Shown here piece by piece: positions 17,740 through 27,406 of a stretch of DNA of 64,000 bases (positions within the stretch are counted from its first letter, which is position 1; each line of letters begins with the position of its first letter). This DNA is from Suilimivivens sp964614185 (lineage in GTDB: Bacteria; Bacillota; Clostridia; Lachnospirales; Lachnospiraceae). The stretch lies in NCBI GenBank assembly GCA_964614185.1, contig CAZTKJ010000003.1:68838-132837 (forward strand). Direction: 5' to 3'. The notes below the pieces were generated by a model. That model did no database searches, was not told where the DNA came from, and saw only the letters and a program-made list of their open reading frames with translations. The translations under genes were made by a program, and so were the position numbers.

Positions 17740-18850
17740 GTCTGCTCCTATCACTTCCCGTATATGCATTACATGCATCAATGACCATTTTTACTTCCTC
17801 ATCTGTCATTTCCGGAAAAAGGGGAAGAGTTACACAGTGGCTTGCCAGATACTCCGCATTGGGGCAATCTCCCTTTTCATAGCCAAGCTCTCTGTACGCC
17901 TCCTGTAAATGACAAGGTACGGGATAATGCTTGTTACATTCCAACCCTTTGCCATCCATATAAGCGATCAGATCATCCGGGTCTTCTACCGTTACTACAA
18001 ACAGATGGAAAACAGGATCCGTGTTCTCCGGATGTGCCTGCATGGTAATCAGGGGATTAGTAATCTCACGAATATAGCGGTTTCCGATTTCCCTTCTTCT
18101 TTTGGTCCATTCCGGCAGATATTTTAAACTGACGCTTAAAACCGCCCCCTGCAATCCTTCAAGACGGTAATTGTATCCTATCACATCATGATAATAACGT
18201 ACCTTACAACCCTGATTTTTAAAAGTCGTAATATCATCTGCATATTTCTTCTCTTTACATGTCACACTGCCGCCTTCTCCAAAGGCATACAGATTTTTCC
18301 CGGGATAAAAGGAAAAGCATCCCATCTCCCCAAGGCTCCCTACCAGGCGGCCCTCATAGGCTGCCCCATGGGCTTGGGCGCAATCCTCCACTACATAAAG
18401 ACCATATTTATCTGCAACAGCCTTTACTTTCCCAAATTCAAAAGGCTGTCCATACAGATGCACTCCTATGATTGCTTTGGTTTTGTCTGTAATCTTCTCT
18501 TCAATCCTGTCAGGATCTATTTCCCATGTATCGGCTGTACAATCTACAAATACAGGCTTAGCTCCGGTATAAGTCACTCCCCAGGCTGTTGCAATGTACG
18601 TATTGGCAGGAACAATAACCTCGTCCCCTTCTCCGATTCCAAGAGCCATCATGGCACAATGAAGAGCAGATGTCCCATTATTCACACCACAGGCATAAGG
18701 AACCTGGCAGTACTTTGCAAATTCCTTATCGAATTTGTCTGCAAATTTCCCCCCGGAAAAAGCTGTTTCAGCGCAGACCGCCTCGATTGCTTCTAAGTAT
18801 TCCTCTTTATGTTTCTGATAGTCCCTTGTTAAATCAATCCGCTTCAACAT
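17726..18850 (-). CDS. DegT/DnrJ/EryC1/StrS-family sugar aminotransferase
   Basis: A 374-residue PLP enzyme. NNGTSALHCAM binds the cofactor phosphate, VEDCAQAHGA gives the Asp/Gln ring contacts (D156, Q159), and FSFYPGKNLYAFGEGG carries the Schiff-base Lys at about residue 185. Members make amino sugars from keto sugar nucleotides such as dTDP-3-keto-6-deoxyhexoses. No matching dehydratase or ketoisomerase lies in the window, so the exact sugar is unknown. The ATG at 18850 was preferred over one eight codons earlier because the conserved start MLKRIDLTRDY fits the family; both remain possible. It overlaps its upstream gene by 17 bp. Confidence 0.85.
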   Translation of the reverse strand: MLKRIDLTRDYQKHKEEYLEAIEAVCAETAFSGGKFADKFDKEFAKYCQVPYACGVNNGTSALHCAMMALGIGEGDEVIVPANTYIATAWGVTYTGAKPVFVDCTADTWEIDPDRIEEKITDKTKAIIGVHLYGQPFEFGKVKAVADKYGLYVVEDCAQAHGAAYEGRLVGSLGEMGCFSFYPGKNLYAFGEGGSVTCKEKKYADDITTFKNQGCKVRYYHDVIGYNYRLEGLQGAVLSVSLKYLPEWTKRRREIGNRYIREITNPLITMQAHPENTDPVFHLFVVTVEDPDDLIAYMDGKGLECNKHYPVPCHLQEAYRELGYEKGDCPNAEYLASHCVTLPLFPEMTDEEVKMVIDACNAYTGSDRSRHEEK

Positions 18851-19598
18851 TGTTACTCTTTCCCTTCGTTTCATTCTTCAGTGCCTTATGCAGCCTGTAA
18901 ATCTGCACAATGTAATTCTTAATAGTTTTCCATACTTTAACAGTAGTATTATAATCTTCCTGCCATTCTACCGGCATATCATAAATCGTCATACCGTTAC
19001 GTTCTGCACGAATCAGAAATTCTACCGTATAAAACCAGCCATTGTCCCTGCTGCATTCTTCTACAAGCTGCTCCGCCTCTGCTTTCCGTAGAAATGTAAA
19101 TCCACAGAGAGCATCCGTAGCCTTCATATGAAAAATGGTTTTCAAAAGAAAAATAAGACCCATGGAAGTGATCCTGCGGTACCACTTTCTGCCTTTAGTA
19201 TCAGATTCCTTATGAAATCTGCTTCCGTTTACATACTGCAGTTCCGGGTCTGCCTGAAACATCTCTATGGTTCTGCCAAGATATTTTAAGTCTGTAGACA
19301 AGTCAATATCCATATAGCCTACAATATCACTTTCATTTAACCGGATTCCTTCACGGAATGCCACGCCTACTCCTCGTTCTTTCACCCGGACATAAGTAAC
19401 TTCCGGATATTTCTCTGCAAGTTCTCTGCCAATTTCCGGCGTTTCATCCTCCGAACCGTTGTCAAGAATAGTAAGGTGGTAGGAAATAGCCACGTTTTGC
19501 CTTAAATATTCTATGGACTTTTCGATTCCATGGCGAAGCCTTAATCGTTCATTCAGTACCGGGAACAGCAGATTGATACTTTTTACTTCAGCATTCAC
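18834..19598 (-). CDS. GT2 family glycosyltransferase (DPM1-like)
   Basis: A 254-residue cytosolic GT-A enzyme. The nucleotide-binding start SINLLFPVLNERLRL, the ILDNGSEDETPE strand, and a DIDLSTDLKYL metal-binding DxD are all in place. No C-terminal membrane helices are seen, so it is the soluble dolichol-phosphate-mannose-synthase type, likely charging a polyprenyl phosphate with a sugar for the GT-C proteins of the cluster. Its ATG overlaps the previous stop by 4 bp. Confidence 0.82.
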   Translation of the reverse strand: MNAEVKSINLLFPVLNERLRLRHGIEKSIEYLRQNVAISYHLTILDNGSEDETPEIGRELAEKYPEVTYVRVKERGVGVAFREGIRLNESDIVGYMDIDLSTDLKYLGRTIEMFQADPELQYVNGSRFHKESDTKGRKWYRRITSMGLIFLLKTIFHMKATDALCGFTFLRKAEAEQLVEECSRDNGWFYTVEFLIRAERNGMTIYDMPVEWQEDYNTTVKVWKTIKNYIVQIYRLHKALKNETKGKSNNVEAD

Positions 19599-20548
19599 TT
19601 TTTTACCACCTTTTCTATATCTGCCACCAGATATCGCTGCTGCTTAAAGATCAGATTCAATATCACAGATAAATATTTCAATATAATTGTAAGAAGTGCA
19701 AATACTCCAAAAAAGCCAAGAGCAAGAAAACCCATGGTAGAAAGCCAGCCTTCTACCGGTTTACTGGCATTAAAGGCATCGGAAATAATATAAATTCCTA
19801 CTCCTACCGTTACTAAAAGAAAAAGACCGCAGATGATCATGGATATTCTTTCCAGCACATTAGTAAAATAAATAAAAGAATCCAGGGCAAGAGCTGTTCG
19901 CTCTGAAGCTACCGTCTTATTCTTAACTCTCGCCGTTACATCCTTACTGTCATAATGCATGGTGGACATTGTAAGACCACAATTGCTGTATACTGCCTTA
20001 CGGTAAGGAATATACTGCCCCATAGATTTAATACGGTTGATGGCACGTCTTGATACGATGCGGAAAGTTTCCGGTCCGATTTTATTATTGGAATAACTGG
20101 TGGAGTTATACAGGGTATAGAACACCTTTGAAGTAAACCGCAGTTTTCCCTTGCTGCTGGCTGCCACAATATCGCTGCCCTCCAACATTTTTTCATATAC
20201 ATCGATCAGAATATCCGGATCATAATCCACAAATACATCATCAAACTCATATACAAAATCGCCAATGGCAATGTCTCTTCCTGCATTCATGGCGCTTTCA
20301 ATCCCCTGGAAGAAACTCATATGAATCACATTGACCATAGCGCCCACCTGATTTTCATCCAGATATTCTTTTAACCTTTCCACTGTCTGATCTGTACACC
20401 CGTCATCCACACAAACAATTTCAAATTCCTGGAAATTTTTTTCACATATGGGAACCACTGACTTCATAAAGTATTTTATATAGTCTTCCACATTGTGAAG
20501 GTAAACTACCAGGGAAATAAATTTTTTTTCTTTTTTACTGTTGTCCAT
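19595..20548 (-). CDS. GT2 family glycosyltransferase with C-terminal membrane helices
   Basis: A 317-residue protein with a GT-A domain (ISLVVYLHNVEDYIKYF; FEIVCVDDGCTDQTVE; VYEFDDVFVDYDPD) and two C-terminal membrane helices, the GtrB/ArnC layout. Normally the metal-binding motif is DxD; here the region reads EFDDVFVDYD, a small variation. Start choice: the ATG at 20548 has an AAAGGA site 8 bp upstream, while the earlier ATG at 20575 overlaps the preceding stop but has no clear site. Likely makes a polyprenyl-phosphate sugar. Confidence 0.78.
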   Translation of the reverse strand: MDNSKKEKKFISLVVYLHNVEDYIKYFMKSVVPICEKNFQEFEIVCVDDGCTDQTVERLKEYLDENQVGAMVNVIHMSFFQGIESAMNAGRDIAIGDFVYEFDDVFVDYDPDILIDVYEKMLEGSDIVAASSKGKLRFTSKVFYTLYNSTSYSNNKIGPETFRIVSRRAINRIKSMGQYIPYRKAVYSNCGLTMSTMHYDSKDVTARVKNKTVASERTALALDSFIYFTNVLERISMIICGLFLLVTVGVGIYIISDAFNASKPVEGWLSTMGFLALGFFGVFALLTIILKYLSVILNLIFKQQRYLVADIEKVVKK

Positions 20549-20571
20549 ATTCATAATCCTTTTGTTTCCTA

Positions 20572-21711
20572 TCATTCCAGATAATCATCCAAGTCATACA
20601 CGGTATTTATTTTCCCGGAAAGCACACTGATAAATGCAGGCTTCTGACTGAGAATCCTGATTGCTGTAGGCCTTGAATCATCTACTTCAGAAGATTTTAA
20701 AATAGGTTTCATGGAATATAACGATTTCTGATAAGTATATGCATATTCCTCTTTCATATATTTGTCCGCCAAATGAGACATATAGGGCCATGCCGAATCC
20801 GGTTTATGGGGGCAAAAGCTGCAATTCCCCAGATCTTCAGGGGTACAGGCCTCTTTTCCTTCAAGCCCCGTCTGACAGGGAAAAGCAGGACAAGTATCGT
20901 AAGAGGTTACATGGGGTGTAAAAGTAACGGAAGTCAGGGAATGAAGTCCTGTTTTTCCAAAGGGCATAATGGAAAAGAAAGGACCGTCCATAACTGTAAT
21001 CCCCGTTCCCTTTAAAGCTTCTGAGGGTTTACACAGAATAATTTCGCAAAGCTCATATTTAATATTAAAAAATTCCTTCTCCATCCCTTCTGTCTTGTCA
21101 ATGATCTGATTGACCGAAGCATAAGAAGCATTCAGTACAAAAGGAGCTGTGAAAAAGCTGTCATCTTCCATCCACACCTCAAAAACATCACTTTTTTTGA
21201 CGATCCGATGGATTCTTGCCCCATATAGGATCGTTACATTCTGCTTGTCCTTTAACTGTTCTTCATAATATTCCTGCAATATCCTGGCATCATAAGTATA
21301 TTCCTGAGTTAAAAAAGCGCCATCACACATACCGGGATTAAAGTATTTAGACACCGCTGTTTCCTCACACCTGATGCCTGCTGCCTTGCAAAAATCCATA
21401 AACTGCCTGGCGTTGGTCCAGGAAAACTTATCGGAAGTGGCATAGATCTGGTCAAAGGTATCATGGATGCAAAATCCGAAATCCTCCACAAAACGTTTAA
21501 AATAACCTGCTGATTTAATAGCCGTGGTAAGACTTCTGGGATAATGATATCCCATATGTACCCTGGCCTGATTAATATACGTGGCTCTCTGAAAAGGAGC
21601 ATCATCATATTCCAACACTAATACTTTTTCGCCTCTGTCTCCGCATTTCCTGGCAGCATAAAGACCGTAAAGACCGGCGCCGATTATAATTTTATCAAAG
21701 TTTCTATCCAT
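20572..21711 (-). CDS. FAD-dependent oxidoreductase (DAO-like) with Cys-rich segment
   Basis: A 379-residue protein beginning MDRNFDKIIIGAGLYGLYAA, a GxGxxG FAD site, followed by LVLEYDDAPFQRATYINQAR. It belongs to the D-amino-acid-oxidase-like superfamily. Between about residues 275 and 325 four or five cysteines cluster (DTCPAFPCQTG, EACTPEDLGNCSFCPHKP), which could bind a metal or cluster. An AGGA site lies 5 bp before the ATG at 21711, inside the end of the previous gene (8-bp overlap). Companion role in the six-gene glycan operon; substrate unknown. Confidence 0.72.
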   Translation of the reverse strand: MDRNFDKIIIGAGLYGLYAARKCGDRGEKVLVLEYDDAPFQRATYINQARVHMGYHYPRSLTTAIKSAGYFKRFVEDFGFCIHDTFDQIYATSDKFSWTNARQFMDFCKAAGIRCEETAVSKYFNPGMCDGAFLTQEYTYDARILQEYYEEQLKDKQNVTILYGARIHRIVKKSDVFEVWMEDDSFFTAPFVLNASYASVNQIIDKTEGMEKEFFNIKYELCEIILCKPSEALKGTGITVMDGPFFSIMPFGKTGLHSLTSVTFTPHVTSYDTCPAFPCQTGLEGKEACTPEDLGNCSFCPHKPDSAWPYMSHLADKYMKEEYAYTYQKSLYSMKPILKSSEVDDSRPTAIRILSQKPAFISVLSGKINTVYDLDDYLE

Positions 21712-23233
21712 ATGATTCCTGTTTCTTTCCCAGTCGGATACGGTACAGTACGTAATCTTCCCCACGGGCAGATTTTCCTTCTGTCCGATAACAAACCGTA
21801 AATTCATCTTTTATTTCGTCCGGAATATCTTCAATACAGTTACTGGGGCTCTCCAAGATATAAAAACTGTCTTTTTCGGGAAAGTTGTCCCACACAAAGT
21901 TCCACAGGTTCTCATAAGAAACTGTGGATTTCTGTTCCTGTGCATAATCCGCATAGACTTCCGGTTTTTGATTCCCTGCATAATAAAAAGTATAATCTTT
22001 TCCAAGATATGCCTGTACGGTTGCGCTTTCCGATACATCTGTAGAAAACACCAATTCATCCGGTGCAATATTTTCTTTGATATAGGCAGCCACATTCACG
22101 CCATCAGAATACAGACCATGAAGCGCATTAGAAAGGCTTGAACTCTCTTCCGGTGAATTCCAACGTAAGAACATGGAGCAGGAAAGAAGTATCAGCATTC
22201 CTTCCGACAGTCCTCTTCTGACTGTCTTAAGCTTTTCTTTTTCCTGTCCGTTCTCTTCCTGCCATGGCTCATTTCCCAGCCACAAAAACCAGATCAATGT
22301 AAATGCAATAGCAATATAATGCCAGATATGAAGCTGGTACACTATAATGCTAAATACTATTTCAAATAAAAAGGCGCCTGCCATTACTACTACAGGCCAG
22401 ATACTCTTTAATCTCAGACTAATGAAAACTCCTGCTGCCAAAAATAACAAAAGAAGTAAAAGATCAAAGCCCTTTCCACCTCCTGTCATTCTGGAAAGGA
22501 TATGGAAGAAAAAATTACGGATTTCGATAATCAGTTCTAGACCGGACATTCTTCTGAACTGGAACTCCGGGCTGTCAGAAACATGATAAAACTCCGCTAT
22601 CCATAAAAACAAACTGAACAAGGGAATCCACAGACCTTTGATCGATGTCAGCATGGGCATTCTGCTTTTTTCTCTGATGGCTTTTGATACGCTCTCCCAC
22701 AGCCACATCAAGGAAATAAGTCCCGCTGTGGCTAAGGCTATGGTATCTGCCTGTACTAAAGCCCCCAGCAGCAATCCATAACCTATGGGGTTTTCATTTC
22801 TTCCAGAGTAACAGGCTGCCAAAAGAATTAATAAAACAGCTATCAGGCAGTAGTTTCTTGCTACCACTGGATAATAATAGGAAAATATTGGACTGATAAG
22901 ACAAACCAGCTTTGTTGCCGGATGAAAGGGCGCCCGATATGCAAAAATACCGGCGGCAGCTGCCATCACTAAACAGCTTAATACACTTATGGTTTTAAAA
23001 GGAAAACCGGTTTTGGCAAAAGGCATGACTATCAGATACCACAAACAAGGATGCCCCTGATACCGGATTTCTTTAAACAACTGCAGTATGGACATTTCTC
23101 TTGCCACCAGCCAAACATTGGCTTCATCTCTCCACAGTTCATGACCTGCCAATAAAATTCCGTTAAAGAGAAGATATCCTGCAAATAGTATTGAAAGGAC
23201 TATTGTCTCTTTTTTCCTGCATACCTTTTTCAT
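21704..23233 (-). CDS. GT-C type glycosyltransferase, PMT/GT39-like
   Basis: A 509-residue protein with about ten membrane helices and a soluble tail. The first loop, GHELWRDEANVWLVARE, holds the RDE motif of the PMT/ArnT-like fold, where the acidic pair is catalytic. LFKEIRYQGHPCLWYLIV follows as in the family. It uses a polyprenyl-phosphate sugar outside the membrane. The start at 23233 has AAGGCGG about 6 bp upstream. First gene of the operon 23233 to 16192; all following genes overlap or nearly touch. Confidence 0.8.
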   Translation of the reverse strand: MKKVCRKKETIVLSILFAGYLLFNGILLAGHELWRDEANVWLVAREMSILQLFKEIRYQGHPCLWYLIVMPFAKTGFPFKTISVLSCLVMAAAAGIFAYRAPFHPATKLVCLISPIFSYYYPVVARNYCLIAVLLILLAACYSGRNENPIGYGLLLGALVQADTIALATAGLISLMWLWESVSKAIREKSRMPMLTSIKGLWIPLFSLFLWIAEFYHVSDSPEFQFRRMSGLELIIEIRNFFFHILSRMTGGGKGFDLLLLLLFLAAGVFISLRLKSIWPVVVMAGAFLFEIVFSIIVYQLHIWHYIAIAFTLIWFLWLGNEPWQEENGQEKEKLKTVRRGLSEGMLILLSCSMFLRWNSPEESSSLSNALHGLYSDGVNVAAYIKENIAPDELVFSTDVSESATVQAYLGKDYTFYYAGNQKPEVYADYAQEQKSTVSYENLWNFVWDNFPEKDSFYILESPSNCIEDIPDEIKDEFTVCYRTEGKSARGEDYVLYRIRLGKKQESYG

Positions 23234-23306
23234 TAAAATCCGCCTTATATTTCTACTCAAAAGTCTGAATAAATGGTATCACGATATGAAACAATGGTCA
23301 AGAAAA

Positions 23307-23345
23307 GAACCTCTTTTCCGCCTTTATAAGCGGTAAAAGAGGTTC
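23307..23345 (-). terminator. Terminator after the SGNH lipoprotein gene
   Basis: GAACCTCTTTT-CCGC / GCGG-T-AAAAGAGGTTC, a stem of about 15 bp with one bulge, followed on the minus strand by TTTTCTT. It separates the lipoprotein gene from the glycan operon below. Confidence 0.85.
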
Positions 23346-23349
23346 CTGA

Positions 23350-24405
23350 TTAATTATTTTTGTTTTCTTCAATAGATAATATCATTTCTGCCAGTGCATC
23401 TGCATACAACTGCCTGCCTGCTGCGGTTAGATGCACACCATCTTCCAAATATTCTTCTGCTGTATAACCATCTATTCCAAGGTCCAGATATGCATCAAAG
23501 AAATAAACCTGCTGTTCATTGGCCACATACTGACATTTCCCCTTGTAATCAAACAAAGTTCCATATCCCGTATTCAGTGTATTCCCATCTCCAATAAAGT
23601 TATTTCCATTGAAAAACTGTGCATAATTGGGTCCACACAAAATAATGGTTGCATCATTAGCATATTCCTGCAGATTTGACACTGCATATCTAAGGGCCCC
23701 TACATACGTTCTCACATCATAGAACTTAGAGTCATTACTGAAAGGTGTTGCTTTAAAGAAATCATTGATTCCGTATTCAATTATGAAATAGTCCGTATCT
23801 CTAAAATCAATTTCATCGTTGTCCAAAATTTCTTTGGTTCTGGTTCCTTCAAATATACCTGTAGAGATTTCTCCCTTCATTGCCTTAACAATACCCACAA
23901 GACTGCGGGATGTCCATTTCTCATTTTCATATTGCTCATCAATTTCTATGGATGCGCAGGTACCTGCTATAGCCAGATTATAGACATCTGCATCACATTG
24001 CATGGCAGTCAGATAAGGGATTCCGGTACCATCTCTGTTATTGTCAAAAATACTGTCTCCCAGAAATACGATCTGTAAGGAACCTCCTGTAGGTTTTGTT
24101 TGGTCCTCTTCCGTAATAACTTGTTCCTGCTCCGGCTCTGACACTTCTACCTCCGGCACCACATCAGGTGGAGGCAGCTCTCCATAATCCTCTTCTTCCG
24201 GCAGCGTAGGTTCCGGCGTAGCAGGAGATTCTGTTTCTTTGGGCTGCTCTTTCACAAGCACTTCTCCTGTTTCCGTTATGATCACATTATCGGATGATAT
24301 ATCCCAGTTTTCCTCTTCCACTTTTTGGTTTTTACATCCCAGCGCCGTCAAAATAAATAATGTAAGAAGCAGGAAACATGCTGCGTATCTTCTTGCTTTC
24401 TTCAT
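23350..24405 (-). CDS. SGNH/GDSL-family hydrolase lipoprotein
   Basis: A 351-residue exported protein with a lipoprotein signal (lipobox LTALGC, about residues 20-25) and a Pro/Glu-rich linker to about residue 105. The catalytic domain has block I FLGDSIFDNN, block III EYGINDFF and block V DGVHLTAAGRQLYADAL, so the Ser, Asn, Asp and His residues of an active SGNH esterase are all there. It probably removes or places ester groups on surface glycans. The start at 24405 follows AAAGGAG by 8 bp; the in-frame ATG 17 codons upstream is unsupported. Single-gene unit bounded by a terminator. Confidence 0.85.
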   Translation of the reverse strand: MKKARRYAACFLLLTLFILTALGCKNQKVEEENWDISSDNVIITETGEVLVKEQPKETESPATPEPTLPEEEDYGELPPPDVVPEVEVSEPEQEQVITEEDQTKPTGGSLQIVFLGDSIFDNNRDGTGIPYLTAMQCDADVYNLAIAGTCASIEIDEQYENEKWTSRSLVGIVKAMKGEISTGIFEGTRTKEILDNDEIDFRDTDYFIIEYGINDFFKATPFSNDSKFYDVRTYVGALRYAVSNLQEYANDATIILCGPNYAQFFNGNNFIGDGNTLNTGYGTLFDYKGKCQYVANEQQVYFFDAYLDLGIDGYTAEEYLEDGVHLTAAGRQLYADALAEMILSIEENKNN

Positions 24406-24607
24406 AGCCTCAACTCCTTTCTCATATCGGCTTTCAGGCTTTTCTTTTATAAGCATAGCATAATTTTTCCAGAAAAAAAGTCTTTCCCCTGCTTTTAAAA
24501 AATTCTTTCATGAACTTTAATGAATTCTTAATAAATAGATATGCTGTTTTAATGCTCCTATATTTTTTATGCTGCTTTTTTCATTATTATTCCTTTAAAT
24601 CCGAAAA

Positions 24608-25606
24608 TTAAGATTCCTGATAGTAGGAAAGAAACCACTTGGCAAATCTGCCAAGTCCCTCTTCAATGGTGGTAGATGGCTTGAAGCCATAATCCTCCAT
24701 TAATCCGCTTACATCTGCATAAGTCTCGTAAACATCGCCCGGCTGCATGGGAAGGTATTCCTTCCGGGCCTCTTTGCCAAGACATTTCTCCAGTACTGCA
24801 ATATAATCCATAAGCTTCTCCGGCTTGTTATTACCAATATTATAAATTTTGTATAATGCGCCGTCTTCATCAGCTGCAGGAGGATTACAAAGTATATTTT
24901 CCACCCCTGCTATAATATCATCAATATAAGTAAAATCCCTTAACATATCTCCATTGTTATAAATCTGAATAGGTTCTCCTGCCATGATCTTCTTGGCAAA
25001 CTTAAAGTATGCCATATCCGGTCTGCCCATGGGTCCGTAAACTGTAAAGAAACGCAGACCGGTAAGGGGGATCTTGTAAAGCTTACTGTAAGAATATGCC
25101 ATCAGCTCATTGGACTTTTTCGTTGCAGCATAAAGACTTACAGGTTTATCCACCTGATCTTCCGTAGAAAAAGGCACTTTTTTATTTCCTCCATATACGG
25201 AACTGGAAGACGCAAATACCAGATGCTCCACCGGAAAATGACGGCACCCTTCCAAAATATTAAAAAACCCTACTATATTGGAATGGATATATGCATCAGG
25301 ATTGTCGATGCTGTACCGCACCCCTGCCTGAGCTGCCAGATTCACTACTATTTCAGGCGCATATTTCTGAAATATCCCGAATACCACATCCTTATCCGCT
25401 ATATCCCCTTTTACAAAGTGATACGCCGGAAATTCTTTTAATATGGCCAGCCGGCTTTCCTTTAGCGATACTTCATAGTAATCATTCAGATTATCAATAC
25501 CGATTACCCGGGCTCCCTTTTCAAGCAGCAGCTTAGACAGATAAAAGCCGATAAATCCTGCTCCTCCGGTAATGAAATATGTTTTATTCACATCAAGCGC
25601 TTTCAT
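24608..25606 (-). CDS. UDP-glucuronate 4-epimerase-like NAD-dependent epimerase
   Basis: A 332-residue short-chain epimerase. The NAD site is ITGGAGFIGFYLSKLLL near the N-terminus, the diagnostic IDNLNDYYEVSLKESRL follows, and catalysis uses FASSSSVYGG plus the YAATK (YxxxK) motif. The NDYY...LK..RL pattern separates UDP-GlcA 4-epimerases from UDP-glucose 4-epimerases, so the product is most likely UDP-galacturonate for a uronic-acid-containing surface polymer. Start at 25606 (MKALDVNKTYFITG) after AAGGA. Confidence 0.83.
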   Translation of the reverse strand: MKALDVNKTYFITGGAGFIGFYLSKLLLEKGARVIGIDNLNDYYEVSLKESRLAILKEFPAYHFVKGDIADKDVVFGIFQKYAPEIVVNLAAQAGVRYSIDNPDAYIHSNIVGFFNILEGCRHFPVEHLVFASSSSVYGGNKKVPFSTEDQVDKPVSLYAATKKSNELMAYSYSKLYKIPLTGLRFFTVYGPMGRPDMAYFKFAKKIMAGEPIQIYNNGDMLRDFTYIDDIIAGVENILCNPPAADEDGALYKIYNIGNNKPEKLMDYIAVLEKCLGKEARKEYLPMQPGDVYETYADVSGLMEDYGFKPSTTIEEGLGRFAKWFLSYYQES

Positions 25607-25662
25607 GATCCATTTCCTTTTCTTAAACACTGAATTGTTAAAATAACGTTTTTATTCTATAC

Positions 25663-27216
25663 TCATATTGCTTTTTCGTCAAATGATCTCCGGCCCATCT
25701 TCCATGTCAGAAACAATCTGTCACATCCAAAGGCCGCCAGCGGAAGCAAGAGTACAAAATATCCTATAATATATCTGGACTGGGCCTCCCAGATCATATG
25801 AAAGAAGAATCCTCCGAATATGTTCAAAATCAGATATGCCTTAGGAAGGCTCCATTCCTTCCTCATTCGCAAAAGAGCCATGGAAGTACACAAAAACAGG
25901 AAAAAATGGTAGATATTCATGATGCCGTACAGAATATCTCTTCCCCCTTCATAAATAAAATACCGGGCAATCGGCAGTACACGTTCTATATGCCTTACGC
26001 TCCACTCAGCAGTGATCATGGATTGAAAAGTAGGGGCGTTCCATTGGGAAGTAAATTTCTTGTAGAAGTAATTTAACGCATATTTCTGTTCGTGGGCAAG
26101 CTTGTGAAGTGACTGCTGCAAATTCGTAAGACAGGCCTCTGTCGTCTTTTGCCTGTCATAATCATTCTCTCTGTATACATTCCAGTTATAACTGTTATAC
26201 CAGCCGCATGCATATCCTCCTTCGTCTGTTTCCTGCATACTCATAGCCATCCAGGCAACCTTCGGTATTCCTTCGGGATATTCTGCAAGTCCTGCCCTCT
26301 GGGTATAAACAGCTTCTACCGCCCCCACAAAGAGCGTAGGCAATATAACCATAGGAAGCAGCATGACCAGTATTCTGTAGTGGTGCTTGCACAGTACATT
26401 CAATAAAATAACAATGACTGCTGCCACCAGCAAAATGCTGACATTGGATTTAACCACGATCCCCGCTGCCAAAAGAATGGAAGAAATCAGCACCTGCTTC
26501 CAACTGTCGGTTTTTAAGTACCGTATGATCTGATAAATGGCCCCTGCTCCAAAAGCCCAGCCTATAATATCGCCATAAACAAAAACAGAAAACAGAAAAA
26601 GAGGCAGCATCCCTATTGATAAAGCTGCTTCCAGCCTGCAGATTCCCTCTTCTTCAAACAGTTCCCATGTAATACGGTTTAAGCACCACAAAAACACCAT
26701 AATACAGATAACATTGATGATCTGGAAGGCCAAAAAGTTTTCTACACCAAAAAATCTATAGAGCGCTTCTAAAAGAGCTGTCATTCCTATTTGAAAGGAA
26801 TAGTTGTATAAATATTCTCCCTGCTCAAAAGCACGATAGTTCCCCTGCATAAATTCTACTGCAATTTCGCTGATGGTAGCGCCATCACAGATAGCTCTGC
26901 CTCTTACTGCCAGTACAACAATAAGACTGATCATACCTCCTGCCAGCACGGATATGACACTAAACCGCTTTTCTTCTAATTTTGCAAAACGCCAAAACAA
27001 ATAGAACCCTATCATTAATACCGCCGAAGCAATCAATACCAAAAGAGGGTTGTCCCACTTATATCTGGCCGTTTCCATATCCTTGTAAAGATCGAAATAA
27101 GTTGTCCGAAGCAGACTGTTCCCTGTGTTGAATATCACCATAAGGGCAAAGGGAATCAGATAAAAATATGTGAGAATTTTAACGATTTTCTGCTGTTTCA
27201 TCATATCGCACCACAT
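25663..27216 (-). CDS. Polytopic GT-C type glycosyltransferase-like protein
   Basis: About 517 residues with roughly eleven membrane helices, an extracytoplasmic loop RAICDGATISEIAVEF early in the protein, and a last loop WEAQSRYIIGYFVLLLPLAAF that is common in teichoic-acid-type and other membrane glycosyltransferases. The open frame continues beyond the divergent mscL start, so the real start must be lower; ATG 27216 (AGGA site) or 27201/27204 are the best options. It lies 57 bp upstream of the epimerase and probably shares its transcript. Donor and acceptor are unknown. Confidence 0.7.
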   Translation of the reverse strand: MWCDMMKQQKIVKILTYFYLIPFALMVIFNTGNSLLRTTYFDLYKDMETARYKWDNPLLVLIASAVLMIGFYLFWRFAKLEEKRFSVISVLAGGMISLIVVLAVRGRAICDGATISEIAVEFMQGNYRAFEQGEYLYNYSFQIGMTALLEALYRFFGVENFLAFQIINVICIMVFLWCLNRITWELFEEEGICRLEAALSIGMLPLFLFSVFVYGDIIGWAFGAGAIYQIIRYLKTDSWKQVLISSILLAAGIVVKSNVSILLVAAVIVILLNVLCKHHYRILVMLLPMVILPTLFVGAVEAVYTQRAGLAEYPEGIPKVAWMAMSMQETDEGGYACGWYNSYNWNVYRENDYDRQKTTEACLTNLQQSLHKLAHEQKYALNYFYKKFTSQWNAPTFQSMITAEWSVRHIERVLPIARYFIYEGGRDILYGIMNIYHFFLFLCTSMALLRMRKEWSLPKAYLILNIFGGFFFHMIWEAQSRYIIGYFVLLLPLAAFGCDRLFLTWKMGRRSFDEKAI

Positions 27217-27301
27217 TTTTCCTAAATTATTTTCATCATAACACATCGGACTTCCATCTTCAAATAATTCTGACTGATCCGGTTTTGCAAATTTATAAAT
27301 A

Positions 27302-27330
27302 GTGACAGATTTGTCTATCATTGTTATAAT
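27302..27330 (+). promoter_or_regulatory. Promoter of the mscL-glycosyltransferase unit
   Basis: GTGACA (27302-27307), a 17-bp spacer and a perfect TATAAT (27325-27330), about 75 bp ahead of mscL. Confidence 0.7.
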
Positions 27331-27406
27331 ATGGATGATAATTTCCAATTGAAGATTCATAACAAATGATGAATCTTCCGTCTTTGAAAGGAGCACATTT
27401 ATAAAA

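Noticed and set aside
18188..18796. Long plus-strand open frame of about 200 codons
   Set aside because: It is antisense to the DegT aminotransferase, whose catalytic motifs are complete; composition is a mirror of that gene.
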